Of a stretch of DNA of 57,912 nucleotides, positions 8,019 to 17,300 are shown in pieces. The DNA comes from Lachnospiraceae bacterium (GTDB taxonomy: Bacteria; Bacillota; Clostridia; Lachnospirales; Lachnospiraceae). The translations under genes and the position numbers were made by a program. The DNA is taken from contig JAILLW010000060.1 in assembly GCA_024692955.1 (NCBI GenBank), positions 1 through 57,912 on the forward strand. The letters are read 5' to 3'. Numbering within the stretch: the first letter of the stretch is position 1; the number at the start of each line of letters is the position of its first letter. The notes beneath the pieces are model-generated. The model worked only from the letters and a program-made list of their open reading frames with translations, was not told where the DNA came from and did not search any database.

Positions 8019-9413
8019 ATGAAGTACAAACTGTTTGACCGGGATCCGGGTTTTTACAAAAACGTGTTCGCGCTGTCGCTTCCGATCGCGTTGCAGAGTC
8101 TGATCACCATCGGCGTGAACATGCTTGACAATATCATGCTGGGAAATCTGAGCGAGACTTCCTTCTCCGCGGTTTCGCTGGCCAATTCCTTTGTCGGCAT
8201 CTATCACATTCTCTGTATGGGGCTCGGTATGGGAGCCTCGGTGCTGGTTTCCAGATACTACGGGATGAAACTTGCGAAGGATGAGCCGGAAAAGGCGGAA
8301 AGAGCCCTCCGGCAGACCGTCTGCCTGATGCTCCGGCTGGCGCTTTTGCTGGCGCTGCTGTTTGCCGTCGTGACCGCGGCGATACCGGAACTGCTGATGA
8401 CGATGTATACCAATGAGGCACCGCTCATTGAGCAGGGGGCGATCTATTTCCGATGGTCGGTTGCTTCCTATTTCTTTACGGGCGCATCTCTTACCACGAC
8501 GATCGCGTTAAGGAGCGTCCGCCAGGTAAGGTATCCGCTGTTCGTTTCCATCGGCGCCTTTATGGTCAATATCGTTGCGAACTATATGTTCATATTCGGA
8601 AAATGGGGAGCTCCGTATATGGGAACCGCGGGCGCGGCTCTCGGAACGCTCCTTGCGAGGATCTTTGAAGCCGCCCTGATCCTGGGATACCTCTTCCTGA
8701 AGGACCGGGAGATCGCTTTCCGGATAAAACATCTTTTTATGAAGACCCGCTCCCTGATCGGGGAATACATACGGATCTGCATCCCGGTGCTTATCAGCGA
8801 CGGGATCCTTGCCATCGGAAACAACACGGTGGCGATGGTGATCGGTCATCTGGGACAGACCTTCGTGGCGGCGAACGCGATCACTGCCGTTACGCAGCAG
8901 CTGAGCACGGTCGTTGTGCAGGGTGTCAGCCAGGGCGGGGCCATCGTGACGGGCCAGACCCTCGGGAAGGGCGACCGGGAGAAAACGATGAAACAGGGCT
9001 ATCTTTTCTTCGGCCTCGGGCTTGGGCTCGGCTTTTTATCCGCACTGTTCATCATGATCGCAAAGAATCCCATTATCAATGCATATAAGGAAGTCGGCCC
9101 GGAAGCCAGGGAGACTGCCGGACAGCTGATGCTCGCCATCAGCCTGATCATTATATTCCAGGCAACGAACAGCATTATGACCAAAGGCGTTCTCAGGGGC
9201 GGAGGCGATACAAAGATGCTGATGCTTACGGATAATATCTTTCTCTGGGCTATCTCCATTCCGCTGGGGATCCTTGCGGGATTCGTGCTGCATTTTCCCG
9301 CGTTCTGGATCTATGTATGTCTCAAATCCGATCAGATCATCAAGACCTTCTGGAGCTATCTGAGACTCCGGAGCGGAAAATGGGTAAAGAAGATCTCGAC
9401 GGGACGCCAGTAA
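8019..9413 (+). CDS. MATE family efflux transporter
   Basis: 464 residues with about twelve hydrophobic segments in the MATE two-lobe pattern. FALSLPIALQSLITIGVNMLDNIMLG is the typical first helix and loop; the second lobe starts near EYIRICIPVLISDGILAIGNN, and KGVLRGGGDTK is the conserved loop near helix 10. MATE proteins export cationic drugs or metabolites using H+ or Na+ gradients; the substrate here is unknown. It is translationally coupled to the preceding membrane protein (one-base gap). Confidence 0.94.
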   Translation: MKYKLFDRDPGFYKNVFALSLPIALQSLITIGVNMLDNIMLGNLSETSFSAVSLANSFVGIYHILCMGLGMGASVLVSRYYGMKLAKDEPEKAERALRQTVCLMLRLALLLALLFAVVTAAIPELLMTMYTNEAPLIEQGAIYFRWSVASYFFTGASLTTTIALRSVRQVRYPLFVSIGAFMVNIVANYMFIFGKWGAPYMGTAGAALGTLLARIFEAALILGYLFLKDREIAFRIKHLFMKTRSLIGEYIRICIPVLISDGILAIGNNTVAMVIGHLGQTFVAANAITAVTQQLSTVVVQGVSQGGAIVTGQTLGKGDREKTMKQGYLFFGLGLGLGFLSALFIMIAKNPIINAYKEVGPEARETAGQLMLAISLIIIFQATNSIMTKGVLRGGGDTKMLMLTDNIFLWAISIPLGILAGFVLHFPAFWIYVCLKSDQIIKTFWSYLRLRSGKWVKKISTGRQ

Positions 9414-9467
9414 GGATATTCCGGGAACATATTGTCCGCGGATAAGCGCCGTCCGCATGCCGGATCT

Positions 9468-9505
9468 GAAAATGAACCGCTGACCCCGTCCCCGGGGTCC
9501 AAAAT
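9468..9505 (+). repeat. Dispersed GC-rich repeat, copy A
   Basis: The core resembles AAAATGRMCCRCTRACCCC plus GTCCCCGGGG, followed by a TCCAAAATATCAG tail. It lies in the short gap between the MATE and DUF1015 genes. Related copies occur at 20281-20309, 44536-44561 (inverted) and 44939-44968. GACCCC/GGGGTC can form a small hairpin. Confidence 0.75.
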
Positions 9506-9531
9506 ATCAGAATGTAAGAGGAGGAATCCAT

Positions 9532-10899
9532 ATGCCGCAGGTTACACCGTTCCGGGCGATCCGGCCCGTGAAAGAAAAAGCGCCGCTTTTTTGCGCGCTC
9601 CCCTATGATGTATACAACAGGGCGGAAGCAAAGGAGATCGTGAAGGAAAATCCGCTGAGCTTCCTTGCCATCGACCGGGCGGAAACGTCCTTTCCGGACA
9701 GCGTCGATACCTATGCGGACGAGGTTTATGAAAAAGCCGCAGCACTTCTTTCCGGGCGGCAGACCGACGGGACGCTCATTCAGGATCCGGATCCTTCCTA
9801 TTATATTTACGAACTGACGATGGACGGGCGGGTTCAGACCGGGATCACGGCCTGCTCCCTGATCGATGATTATCTTAACGGTACGATCAAAAAGCATGAG
9901 AATACCAGAGAGGAAAAGGAGATCGACCGGATCCGTCATGTGGATACAACGAATGCGCATACGGGCCCCATTTTCCTGATCTACCGGGCGAATGAGGAAC
10001 TGCGGGGGATCGTTACGGAAGCGAAAAAAGAGGAGAACCTCCTTTATGATTTTACTTCCGATGACGGGATCCGTCACCGTGCCTTCCGGATCGCCGATGA
10101 AGCAAAGGTAAAGAGGATCCGGGAGATCTTCGGCGAAATCCCCTGCACCTATATTGCGGACGGTCATCACCGCTGCGCTTCCGCGGTGAAGGTCGGACTG
10201 AAGAGGAGGAAAGAGAATCCTTCCTTTACCGGAGAAGAGGGCTTTAACCGCTTCCTTTCCGTACTCTTCCCCGATGATGAACTGAAGATCCTTCCCTATA
10301 ACCGGGTAGTCCGTGACCTTAACGGGCTGACGGCGGATGAGTTTATGAAAAAGATCCGCGAGGCCGGATTTGAGATCAGGGAGATTTCCGGGGAGAATGT
10401 TTCCGGGAAAAACACGGAAAATGACACAAATGACAGCGCTTCTGAACCCGGTGTCATGGAAGATGACAAAGGTGTCAATTCTTCCGGAAATGCCGTAAAT
10501 TCCGATGCCTACGCTGCCTGCAGCCCGTCCCGGAAGGGTACCTTCAGCATGTATCTGGAAGAAAAATGGTATCTTCTTACCGCCTCCGACAGGATCCTTT
10601 CGGAGGATCCCGTGAAAGGGCTGGACGTATCCGTCCTTCAGGATCATCTGCTGGGACCGGTACTCGGGATCCTGGATCCGAGAACGGACCGGAGGATCGA
10701 CTTTGTCGGCGGGATCCGGGGGAACGGAGAACTTGTCCGGCGCTGTCATAAGGATATGAAGGCAGCCTTCGCGATGTATCCGACTTCCATCAAAGAACTC
10801 CTTTCCGTGGCGGACGCGGGGCTCCTTATGCCGCCGAAGTCCACCTGGTTTGAACCGAAACTGCGTTCCGGAATGTTTATTCATTCCCTGAACGACTGA
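9532..10899 (+). CDS. DUF1015 family protein
   Basis: 455 residues. It opens with the family signature PFRAIRP followed by ALPYDVYNRAEAKEIVKENPLSFLAIDRAE, and later shows KKHENTREEKEIDRIRH, YIADGHHRCASAV and VLFPDDELKILPYNRVV. DUF1015 proteins are widespread and lack an established biochemical role; the conserved DGHHR is suggestive of a catalytic or ligand site. About residues 288-330 are a Ser/Asn/Asp-rich low-complexity insertion, roughly where other members are short. A strong GAGGAGG precedes the ATG. The Smr and phosphatase genes follow on the same strand. Confidence 0.92.
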   Translation: MPQVTPFRAIRPVKEKAPLFCALPYDVYNRAEAKEIVKENPLSFLAIDRAETSFPDSVDTYADEVYEKAAALLSGRQTDGTLIQDPDPSYYIYELTMDGRVQTGITACSLIDDYLNGTIKKHENTREEKEIDRIRHVDTTNAHTGPIFLIYRANEELRGIVTEAKKEENLLYDFTSDDGIRHRAFRIADEAKVKRIREIFGEIPCTYIADGHHRCASAVKVGLKRRKENPSFTGEEGFNRFLSVLFPDDELKILPYNRVVRDLNGLTADEFMKKIREAGFEIREISGENVSGKNTENDTNDSASEPGVMEDDKGVNSSGNAVNSDAYAACSPSRKGTFSMYLEEKWYLLTASDRILSEDPVKGLDVSVLQDHLLGPVLGILDPRTDRRIDFVGGIRGNGELVRRCHKDMKAAFAMYPTSIKELLSVADAGLLMPPKSTWFEPKLRSGMFIHSLND

Positions 10900-10943
10900 C
10901 GGCTTCCAAATAGCTAAGACCGGGGTCGGCGCAGGAAAGGGGG

Positions 10944-11207
10944 ATGGTGCGGATGCTCGCACAGGGTATCATTGAGATCGATGTTCACGGAATGACTGCC
11001 GAAGAGGCGGTAAAGGCTGTGGAAAAGCTGGTCGGAACGGCCGGAAGCGCCACTTACCGGATCCGCGTGATCCATGGCTATCACGGCGGCACGAGGATCC
11101 GGGAAGCGATCAGACGGGAACTCGGCTACGGCCTTGAACCGAAGATCAAAAGGATCCTCGGAGGAGATAATCCGGGTATCACGGAACTTGTTTTGAGGGA
11201 GTATTGA
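10944..11207 (+). CDS. Small Smr-domain protein
   Basis: 87 residues made almost entirely of an Smr fold: IDVHGMTAEEAV (LDLHG-type motif), a central VIHGYHGGTRIREAIRR (HGxG-type loop) and a C-terminal GITELVL strand. Smr domains occur at the end of MutS2 and in ribosome-rescue nucleases that cleave mRNA or branched DNA; stand-alone function is not established here. The AAAGGGGG abuts the ATG at 10944, so ATG 10953 (MLAQGII) may be the true start. The phosphatase gene begins one base after its stop. Confidence 0.85.
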   Translation: MVRMLAQGIIEIDVHGMTAEEAVKAVEKLVGTAGSATYRIRVIHGYHGGTRIREAIRRELGYGLEPKIKRILGGDNPGITELVLREY

Positions 11208-11208
11208 T

Positions 11209-11976
11209 ATGGCGACTTACGCGGTTTCGGACCTGCACGGTCAGTATCAGGCGTTCCTTGAGGGCCTTTCGAAGATCGGTTTCGGAAAGGATGACTTCCT
11301 TTATCTTATCGGAGACGCCATCGACCGGGGACCGGACGGAATAAAGATCCTCCGGCATATTATGCGGGAAGAGAATATGGATCTTCTTATCGGGAACCAT
11401 GAATTCATGATGCTGAATTCCATGGATCCGGAAGGGGAGAGCCTCACCGGCGGAAAAGACGAGATGCTCTGGCTTTACTATAACGGGGGAGACGCGACGC
11501 TGAGACAGTTTGCGAAGCTTTCGCCGGAGGAGAGGAAAGAACTTTTATCCTGGCTTTGTGAAAGAGTGCTGATAAAACCGCTCGAAGCCGGCGGAAAGAA
11601 ATTCTGTCTGACGCATTCCGGATATAATGAGGAATGTGAGGATAAAAAGTATTCGGAACTGGATTATGATACGGTCTGGAATATTGTCTGGAGATCCTAT
11701 TACCGGGATGAGTATGAGACCCACTGTCCCTTTGTCTATGAGAACTATCCTTATACGTTTCTGACCGGGCATGTGCCGGTACAGAGGATCCAGTACGGGC
11801 AGGGAAGAGATCCCGGGAAGCTTTCCGTTGAACCGTGGATCTTCAAAAATCTGATCAATATCGACGGCGGCTGCAGCATGGGCGCTGACAGCAGAATGCC
11901 GGTGGGTGCCATCTTTTACCGGCTGGATGACGGCGAATTTTTTCCGGTGCCGCTTGATAAGTCTTCGGAGCGGTAA
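11209..11976 (+). CDS. Calcineurin-like (PPP-type) metallophosphoesterase
   Basis: 255 residues with the metal ligands of the fold: AVSDLHGQY (DxH), GDAIDRGPDGIKIL (GDxxDRG), IGNHEFMML (GNHE), FCLTHSG and TGHVPVQ. It resembles bacterial Ser/Thr protein phosphatases and ApaH-like diadenosine tetraphosphate hydrolases, which this sequence alone does not distinguish. It acts in the cytoplasm, as there is no signal peptide. It is coupled to the Smr gene by a one-base gap and convergent with the asparaginase gene. Confidence 0.9.
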   Translation: MATYAVSDLHGQYQAFLEGLSKIGFGKDDFLYLIGDAIDRGPDGIKILRHIMREENMDLLIGNHEFMMLNSMDPEGESLTGGKDEMLWLYYNGGDATLRQFAKLSPEERKELLSWLCERVLIKPLEAGGKKFCLTHSGYNEECEDKKYSELDYDTVWNIVWRSYYRDEYETHCPFVYENYPYTFLTGHVPVQRIQYGQGRDPGKLSVEPWIFKNLINIDGGCSMGADSRMPVGAIFYRLDDGEFFPVPLDKSSER

Positions 11977-12044
11977 GGATCTCTGGCGTGACGGCCGGTT
12001 TTATGCTGCTCCGGGATGCAAAAGAAAGCAGTATTTCCGAACGG

Positions 12045-13370
12045 TCAGTATTCCGAAAAAATCTCCTGAAGTCTTCCCGTGTCGACTCTGCAGGCAAGGG
12101 AGAGGCGAAGCAGGATCGCAGCCTTCTGGGGTGAGAGATTATCCGCCGCGATCGTGTTTTCGCAAAGCAGGTTATCCGGAAGGATGATCCCGTCACCTGT
12201 CCTGGAACTGATGACCACCGGAATGCTGAGTTTTTCGATTTCCTTTTTCCATGTTTCGCTGAATTCACCGGCTCCGGCTCCGGCAATCACGATCCCTTCC
12301 GCAGATTCTCCCGCATAGCTTAAAAGATCCGGATCCGCGTCCACCGAGAAATAAAGGATGGGGACTCTCGGGAGTTCCTTTATCCCGCTGACGTCAAATA
12401 TCGTGTCTTTCGTATGGCGTTTCGCCGAAGTCTCATAAAGATATACTTTTCCGTCGCGGACCATGCCGAGGGCGCCCGTTTCGCCGGCCCCGATGGCGGC
12501 TGTGTGATAGGTGTTCGTTTTTATGACGGAGCGCGCGGAATAGATCCTGTCGGAAAATACCACGAGAACACCCTGTCCGCGGGCTTCTTCGGAAGCAGCC
12601 GTCGCGGCGGCTTCATAAAGGTTCATCGGACCGTCGGCGGAGATCGAGGAAGAAGGCCGCATGGAGCCCGTAAGTACCACGGGCTTGTCGGTCTTTACCG
12701 TCAGATTCAGAAAATAAGCGGTTTCTTCAAGGGTATCCGTGCCGTGGGTGATCACGAAACCGGTTACGGTCGGATCTTCGGCCAGTTCATTGATCTTTGA
12801 TGCGATCTCAAGCCAGATCTTATCCGTTATGTCGTCGGAGTTCACGTTGCAGATCTGAAGCGCTTCGATATAGGCCACATCCTTCAGCTCCGGGACTGCG
12901 GCGATGAGATCATCCGCGGAAAGGGTGCCCGGCCTGTAGCCTGTGGTCTTTCCCTGTTCGCCGACGCCTGCAATGGTTCCTCCGGTGGCAAGGATCACGA
13001 CTTTTTTCTGCGCCTGAGAGGGAGCTTTCGTCGGGGTGGGAGCCGCCGTTTCCTTTGCACCAAAGGAGCTGCCGCTGCTCTTTTCCGGGGTGGAAGCCGC
13101 TGCTTCCTTTGCGTCAAAGGGGCCGCCATTGCTCTTTTCCGGGGTAGCTTCCGCTTTGCCGCTGCCCTTTTCCGGAGTGCTTTCCGCTCTGCCGCTTCCT
13201 TTTTCCGGAGTGCTTTCCACCCTGCCTCCTCCCTGGGGAGTGCCGCCCGCACTGCCTCCTGCGGGAGCCGTCGGTGCTGCCGAGGCGGTTCTTGTACCGC
13301 AATAGAGCATAAGCCCCGCGGTAAGTGCCATTCCGAGTGCCGCTTTTATCATGAAACCGTTTTTTTTCAT
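12045..13370 (-). CDS. Secreted L-asparaginase (type II-like) with repetitive linker
   Basis: 441 residues. Residues 1-31 are a Sec signal peptide (KK, hydrophobic core, cleavage near ASA). Residues 40-120 are a Gly/Ser/Pro/Thr/Lys linker containing repeated STPEKGSG units with an 11-residue period. The asparaginase domain begins at about 123: ATGGTIAG holds the nucleophilic-type Thr132 and THGTDTLEET holds Thr211 and Asp212, matching both catalytic triads; LTGSMRP and TNTYHTAAIGA are also conserved. It hydrolyses Asn to Asp and NH3, here probably outside the membrane. The linker looks like a flexible spacer through the wall, although no wall-binding motif is seen. Monocistronic with its own promoter. 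Confidence 0.94.
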   Translation of the reverse strand: MKKNGFMIKAALGMALTAGLMLYCGTRTASAAPTAPAGGSAGGTPQGGGRVESTPEKGSGRAESTPEKGSGKAEATPEKSNGGPFDAKEAAASTPEKSSGSSFGAKETAAPTPTKAPSQAQKKVVILATGGTIAGVGEQGKTTGYRPGTLSADDLIAAVPELKDVAYIEALQICNVNSDDITDKIWLEIASKINELAEDPTVTGFVITHGTDTLEETAYFLNLTVKTDKPVVLTGSMRPSSSISADGPMNLYEAAATAASEEARGQGVLVVFSDRIYSARSVIKTNTYHTAAIGAGETGALGMVRDGKVYLYETSAKRHTKDTIFDVSGIKELPRVPILYFSVDADPDLLSYAGESAEGIVIAGAGAGEFSETWKKEIEKLSIPVVISSRTGDGIILPDNLLCENTIAADNLSPQKAAILLRLSLACRVDTGRLQEIFSEY

Positions 13371-13418
13371 TATGGAAATCCTCCCGCCCGTGCGGCTTGC
13401 GCCAAGATCTTTCGAAGT

Positions 13419-13447
13419 ATTCTAACATATCCCGCCGGTCGGGTCAA
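13419..13447 (-). promoter_or_regulatory. Promoter of the asparaginase gene
   Basis: On the minus strand TTGACC, a 17-base spacer and TAGAAT match a vegetative sigma promoter. The -10 lies about 49 bases before the asparaginase ATG. Confidence 0.75.
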
Positions 13448-13489
13448 AGAACGCAGGCCCTGCCGATACTGTTTTTTTGAAACCCGGAA

Positions 13490-13498
13490 TGCTATAAT
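13490..13498 (+). promoter_or_regulatory. Extended -10 promoter upstream of the GNAT gene
   Basis: TGCTATAAT is a perfect extended -10 element. No good -35 is present at 17 bases, only a T-rich run. It lies about 124 bases before the GNAT start. Confidence 0.6.
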
Positions 13499-13621
13499 AC
13501 AGGCAAAAAACGGGATATTGGGGGAATTACAGCAAAATGCATCTGTCCGGTATCCATCCGGATGAATGTGCCGGGGATAGGCAGAAAACAAAGAGGCGGA
13601 ATTACCGGAAGGAGGATTGAA

Positions 13622-14170
13622 ATGAGGATCAGAGAAGAACTTTTAACACTGAAAGACGGACGGACTGTCACCCTGAGATCCGTGGAAGAGAAGGAAGCGG
13701 AAGCAATGCTGGACTTTCTGAGGATCATATCGGAAGAAACCCATTACCTGATCCGCTATCCGGAAGAGATCGACATCACTCTTGAAAAGGAAAAGCAGAT
13801 CATAAGAAACAGCCTTGATTCCGACGATATGGCCTGGTTTACGGTATTTGATGGCGAAAAAGTGATCGGAAACTGCTCCGTAAGTCGCAAAGACGGCTTT
13901 ATCAAAACCAGACACCGCGCCGATTTCGCCATCGCACTCGAAGAGGTCTGCTGCGGCTCCGGCCTCGGAACCATACTCATGGAAAAAGCCGCCGCCAAGG
14001 CGAGGGAGCTTGGCTGCACGCAGATGGAACTCGGGGTATATGCCGATAACGAAAGGGCTTACGCCTTATACCGGAAGATGGGATTCAGGGAGTGCGGCCG
14101 TACCCCCAATGCTTTCCGCCTGAAGGACGGCACTTATATCGACGAGATCAATATGTATATGCGTCTTTGA
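13622..14170 (+). CDS. GNAT family N-acetyltransferase
   Basis: 182 residues from this ATG, chosen because AAGGAGG lies six bases upstream; a longer frame from 13562 lacks a binding site. The GNAT core is at about 60-170, with acetyl-CoA loop VCCGSGLGTILMEKA (R/Q-x-x-G-x-G/A type), ELGVYADNERAYALYRKMGF, and an N-terminal LRSVEEKEAEAMLDFL segment. It resembles RimI/PhnO-like small acetyltransferases of unknown substrate. It is the last gene before the giant secreted-protein gene and is probably monocistronic. Confidence 0.9.
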   Translation: MRIREELLTLKDGRTVTLRSVEEKEAEAMLDFLRIISEETHYLIRYPEEIDITLEKEKQIIRNSLDSDDMAWFTVFDGEKVIGNCSVSRKDGFIKTRHRADFAIALEEVCCGSGLGTILMEKAAAKARELGCTQMELGVYADNERAYALYRKMGFRECGRTPNAFRLKDGTYIDEINMYMRL

Positions 14171-14192
14171 GGGGCGGGATCAGGTATATAAT

Positions 14193-14224
14193 CTGTGGAT
14201 AGATGAAAGCTTCATTGATATATT
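14193..14224 (+). promoter_or_regulatory. Promoter-like repeat P1 before the giant RCC1 protein
   Basis: TGGATA (14196-14201), a 17-base spacer and TATATT (14219-14224). The spacer contains the dyad ATGAA-AGC-TTCAT. The 32-base block recurs with one mismatch at 20386-20417 ahead of the hybrid kinase. The expected transcript start is about 75 bases before the ATG at 14307. Confidence 0.6.
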
Positions 14225-14306
14225 GAAAATACATACCTGATATATAGGTAATGCTTTTCAAAGAGAGTAATGACAGTTCAGTAGAAAATGATATCGGGAG
14301 GTTTGG

Positions 14307-17300
14307 ATGAAACAGCAATTTATTAAACGTCTTGCGGCAATGGCTCTGCTTGCGGTTATGTTTGTCTCATATCCGCTTGAATCGTTGGCGGATGAGATCA
14401 CGTATGATGAACTTCCTTTCGAGGATGAATCCATATCTTCCGATGAAACTTCCGATGAATTGTCGGAGGATGCGACAAATAGTTTCGAAAGCGATGCTGT
14501 CGGACTCAGCAATGATGATATATCCATAACCGGAACGGATTCCGTTGGACAGCTTCTGGGGGATGCTTTATCCGGGAAGGCTTCCGAACAGATCGAGAAC
14601 GATGGTCATAACATCTTTTCCGTGGAGATGAACGGGGCTACTGCTTCGGTGGATTTTGAAACGCTTCATGATGCCGAACTGATCGTGGCAATCTATGAAG
14701 AAGATGGAGTAAAACTCCTCGGAACAGGAAAAACCTTCGTTTTAGCGGGAGAAACATCCTGTGAAGTGGCGGTCGGGATCGATCCCATGCCACAGTATTT
14801 TTATATCCGGGCTTATCTTGTTTTGGACGATAGCCTGGAATCTTTATGCACTCCGTACGAAAATCCGAATTATACGCGGGAAATGCAGGAATTCCTTGCA
14901 ACGACTGCAACAGATTTTGAACAGGATCTGATCCTGAATCTGGACGAAAGCGTTGAAGATAATTTTCTTGTTTACAACGAGGATGTTATTCGCATAGCCG
15001 AAGACGGAGTGACGAATACCGTTATTTCCGTGAATGAAGAGACATCTGAATATGTATTTGGCGAGATAGATACAAAAATAGCCGATGCCGTCCCCGGCAA
15101 TACGATCGCGTATGAGTATGCGGATGGGTCACTTGTCATATTTGTGATCGACACGATCGGGTTTTCAGAAGATGGAAAAACGGCAACGATTACCGGAAAA
15201 CAGGGTGAGCTGGAAGAGATATTTGATTTCGTGAAGATAGATGCGGAAGCGGACGAAGAAGAAGCGACTGTGGAAAACTCTGAGCGGGATCCTGAGATCG
15301 AGTATCTGGGCGAACTGACAAATGAAGAATTTGATGAGATCGCCGCCGAAAGAACAAGCGTTTCCGAAGAATGGGCTGACGGAACGCAGTTGAATGGAGC
15401 GAACATCGGTGAAGAAGAACTGACTTTTTCGGTCGAGAGTCTCAATGCGATCGACGGTGAGGAATCATTTAAGAAGAAGATCAGTTATTATGCGGAGCAT
15501 AAGCCGACTGCCAAAACAAAGTTCAAGGCCGCATTCGGACTGAGCTTTAAGGGCGTTCTCAAGTATTATGTGAGTTTTTCAAAGCAGTATATAGAATTCC
15601 GGCTGGATTATGAAATATTCGCATCGGTGTCAACTGAAGGGAAATTAGAAAAGAAATGGCCGATCGATAAAATCGTAATAACTCCTCTTCCGGGTGTAAA
15701 CATCGTTTTTACCCCTTCTTTTATAATCGGCATATCCGGAAAAATCGAAGCAAAAGTTAAGATCGAGGGCAGGATAGGAACATCGTACCGGAACGGGCAG
15801 GGCTGGAAAAACCTGACAAACAATCCCAAGATTAAAAGCGAGATCGAAGCAGAGATAAAAGTGTACTGTGGAATCTCATTTGAGCCTGAGATAAACATCA
15901 TATCAAAACATGTGGCTTATGCCGGAATGGAAGCGAAAATCCTTGGCGTGGTAAAGGGAACACTCGGTAAGTCGGAACCGGTATCCGCAACCCGCCTTCA
16001 TACATGCAGGCAATGTATCGACGGAACGATCGGTGTAGAGGCAAGCTGCTCCTTTAAAGTGAGGTTTCTGAATCTGAAATGGCTCACAAAAGAAGTGGAA
16101 TACAAATTTGAACACAAGATAGCGGACTGGTACCTTTCGCTGGATAATATGGAATGGGGGTTGGGAAAATGCCCGCATCAGTACTACGCGGTCCGGTTTT
16201 CCGTGAAGAATTCCAAAGGGAAAGCAATCCCGAACGCCACAGTGTCCGGACTTGAAAACTTTATGGCCCTGCCCCTCTGGGAAGGCGGAAGTTTGCCTGA
16301 CGAGAAAGAGTATTATGAGGCGGTTACTTCCATTCAGGCTGATAATCACGGAATTGCGAAAGGATATCAGCAGAAAATCGGCGGGAATTATACGGTTTCC
16401 GTAACTGCAGATCATTACCGGACGGGTACGCATTGGTACAGTATCAAAAAAGACAAAGTGACGAAGAACAATATCATACTTGGCGAAAACCCTGAGGATC
16501 CTCCGGCCGATGAGGATGACGATCAGGAGGAATTCATTGTCCTGTCAACGAAAGTAGAACAGGCATGCCTCGGAAAAGAATCATCTGCGGCAGTGGACTC
16601 TGACGGCAATCTCTGGATCTGGGGATATACATTTGGACTTACCGGTGATTTTGCGTATTCATATACACCTGTAAAGGTAATGACAGGTGTGAAAAAGGTC
16701 AGCATAGGCTGGGGAGATTTTCCTGATTATGCGGCTCATATCGGAGTGCTTAAGGCGGACAATTCGTTGTGGCTATGGGGGTCAAATAAAGTCGGCCAGA
16801 TCGGTAACGGTTCAACACGATATGCAAGCACACCCGTTAAGGTCATGAGCAATGTCAGGGATTTTACGCTTGGATATAAGAGCAGTTATGCGATCAAAAA
16901 CAATGGAGAACTCTGGTTTTGGGGCAGAGAGTATAAGGGGAAAGAGTGGGTCGATTCCGGATCCTACTGGTCGGTAAAGTATACCAATGTCACGAAACCC
17001 CAAAAGGTATTGGACGATGTGGAAAAGATCAGTGTTGATGAAGACTGCTTTGCGGCGTTGAAGTCGGATGGAGGTCTGTGGATCTGGGGGAAGGATGTAG
17101 CAAAGGCTTCCTTTGACAGTATCCCGGTTGAATACAATCCCGAATCGGATTCCTACGATAATGTGGACGTACTTACGCCTGCCCTGGTATTGGAAGAAGT
17201 GAAAAACGTATCGATAGGAAGAGACCCTATGGGGAATGTTTCCACAGGTGCGATTGTCTGGGATTGGTATGACTATGATTATGGTCAGAATGATTATATC

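Noticed and set aside
9340-10962. 540-codon open frame on the minus strand
   Set aside because: Entirely antisense to the DUF1015 gene, which has a good binding site and conserved motifs; the reverse reading has no family resemblance.
14193-14306. c-di-GMP or other riboswitch before the giant protein
   Set aside because: No known aptamer core is visible; the conserved block is better explained as a promoter with a dyad in its spacer.
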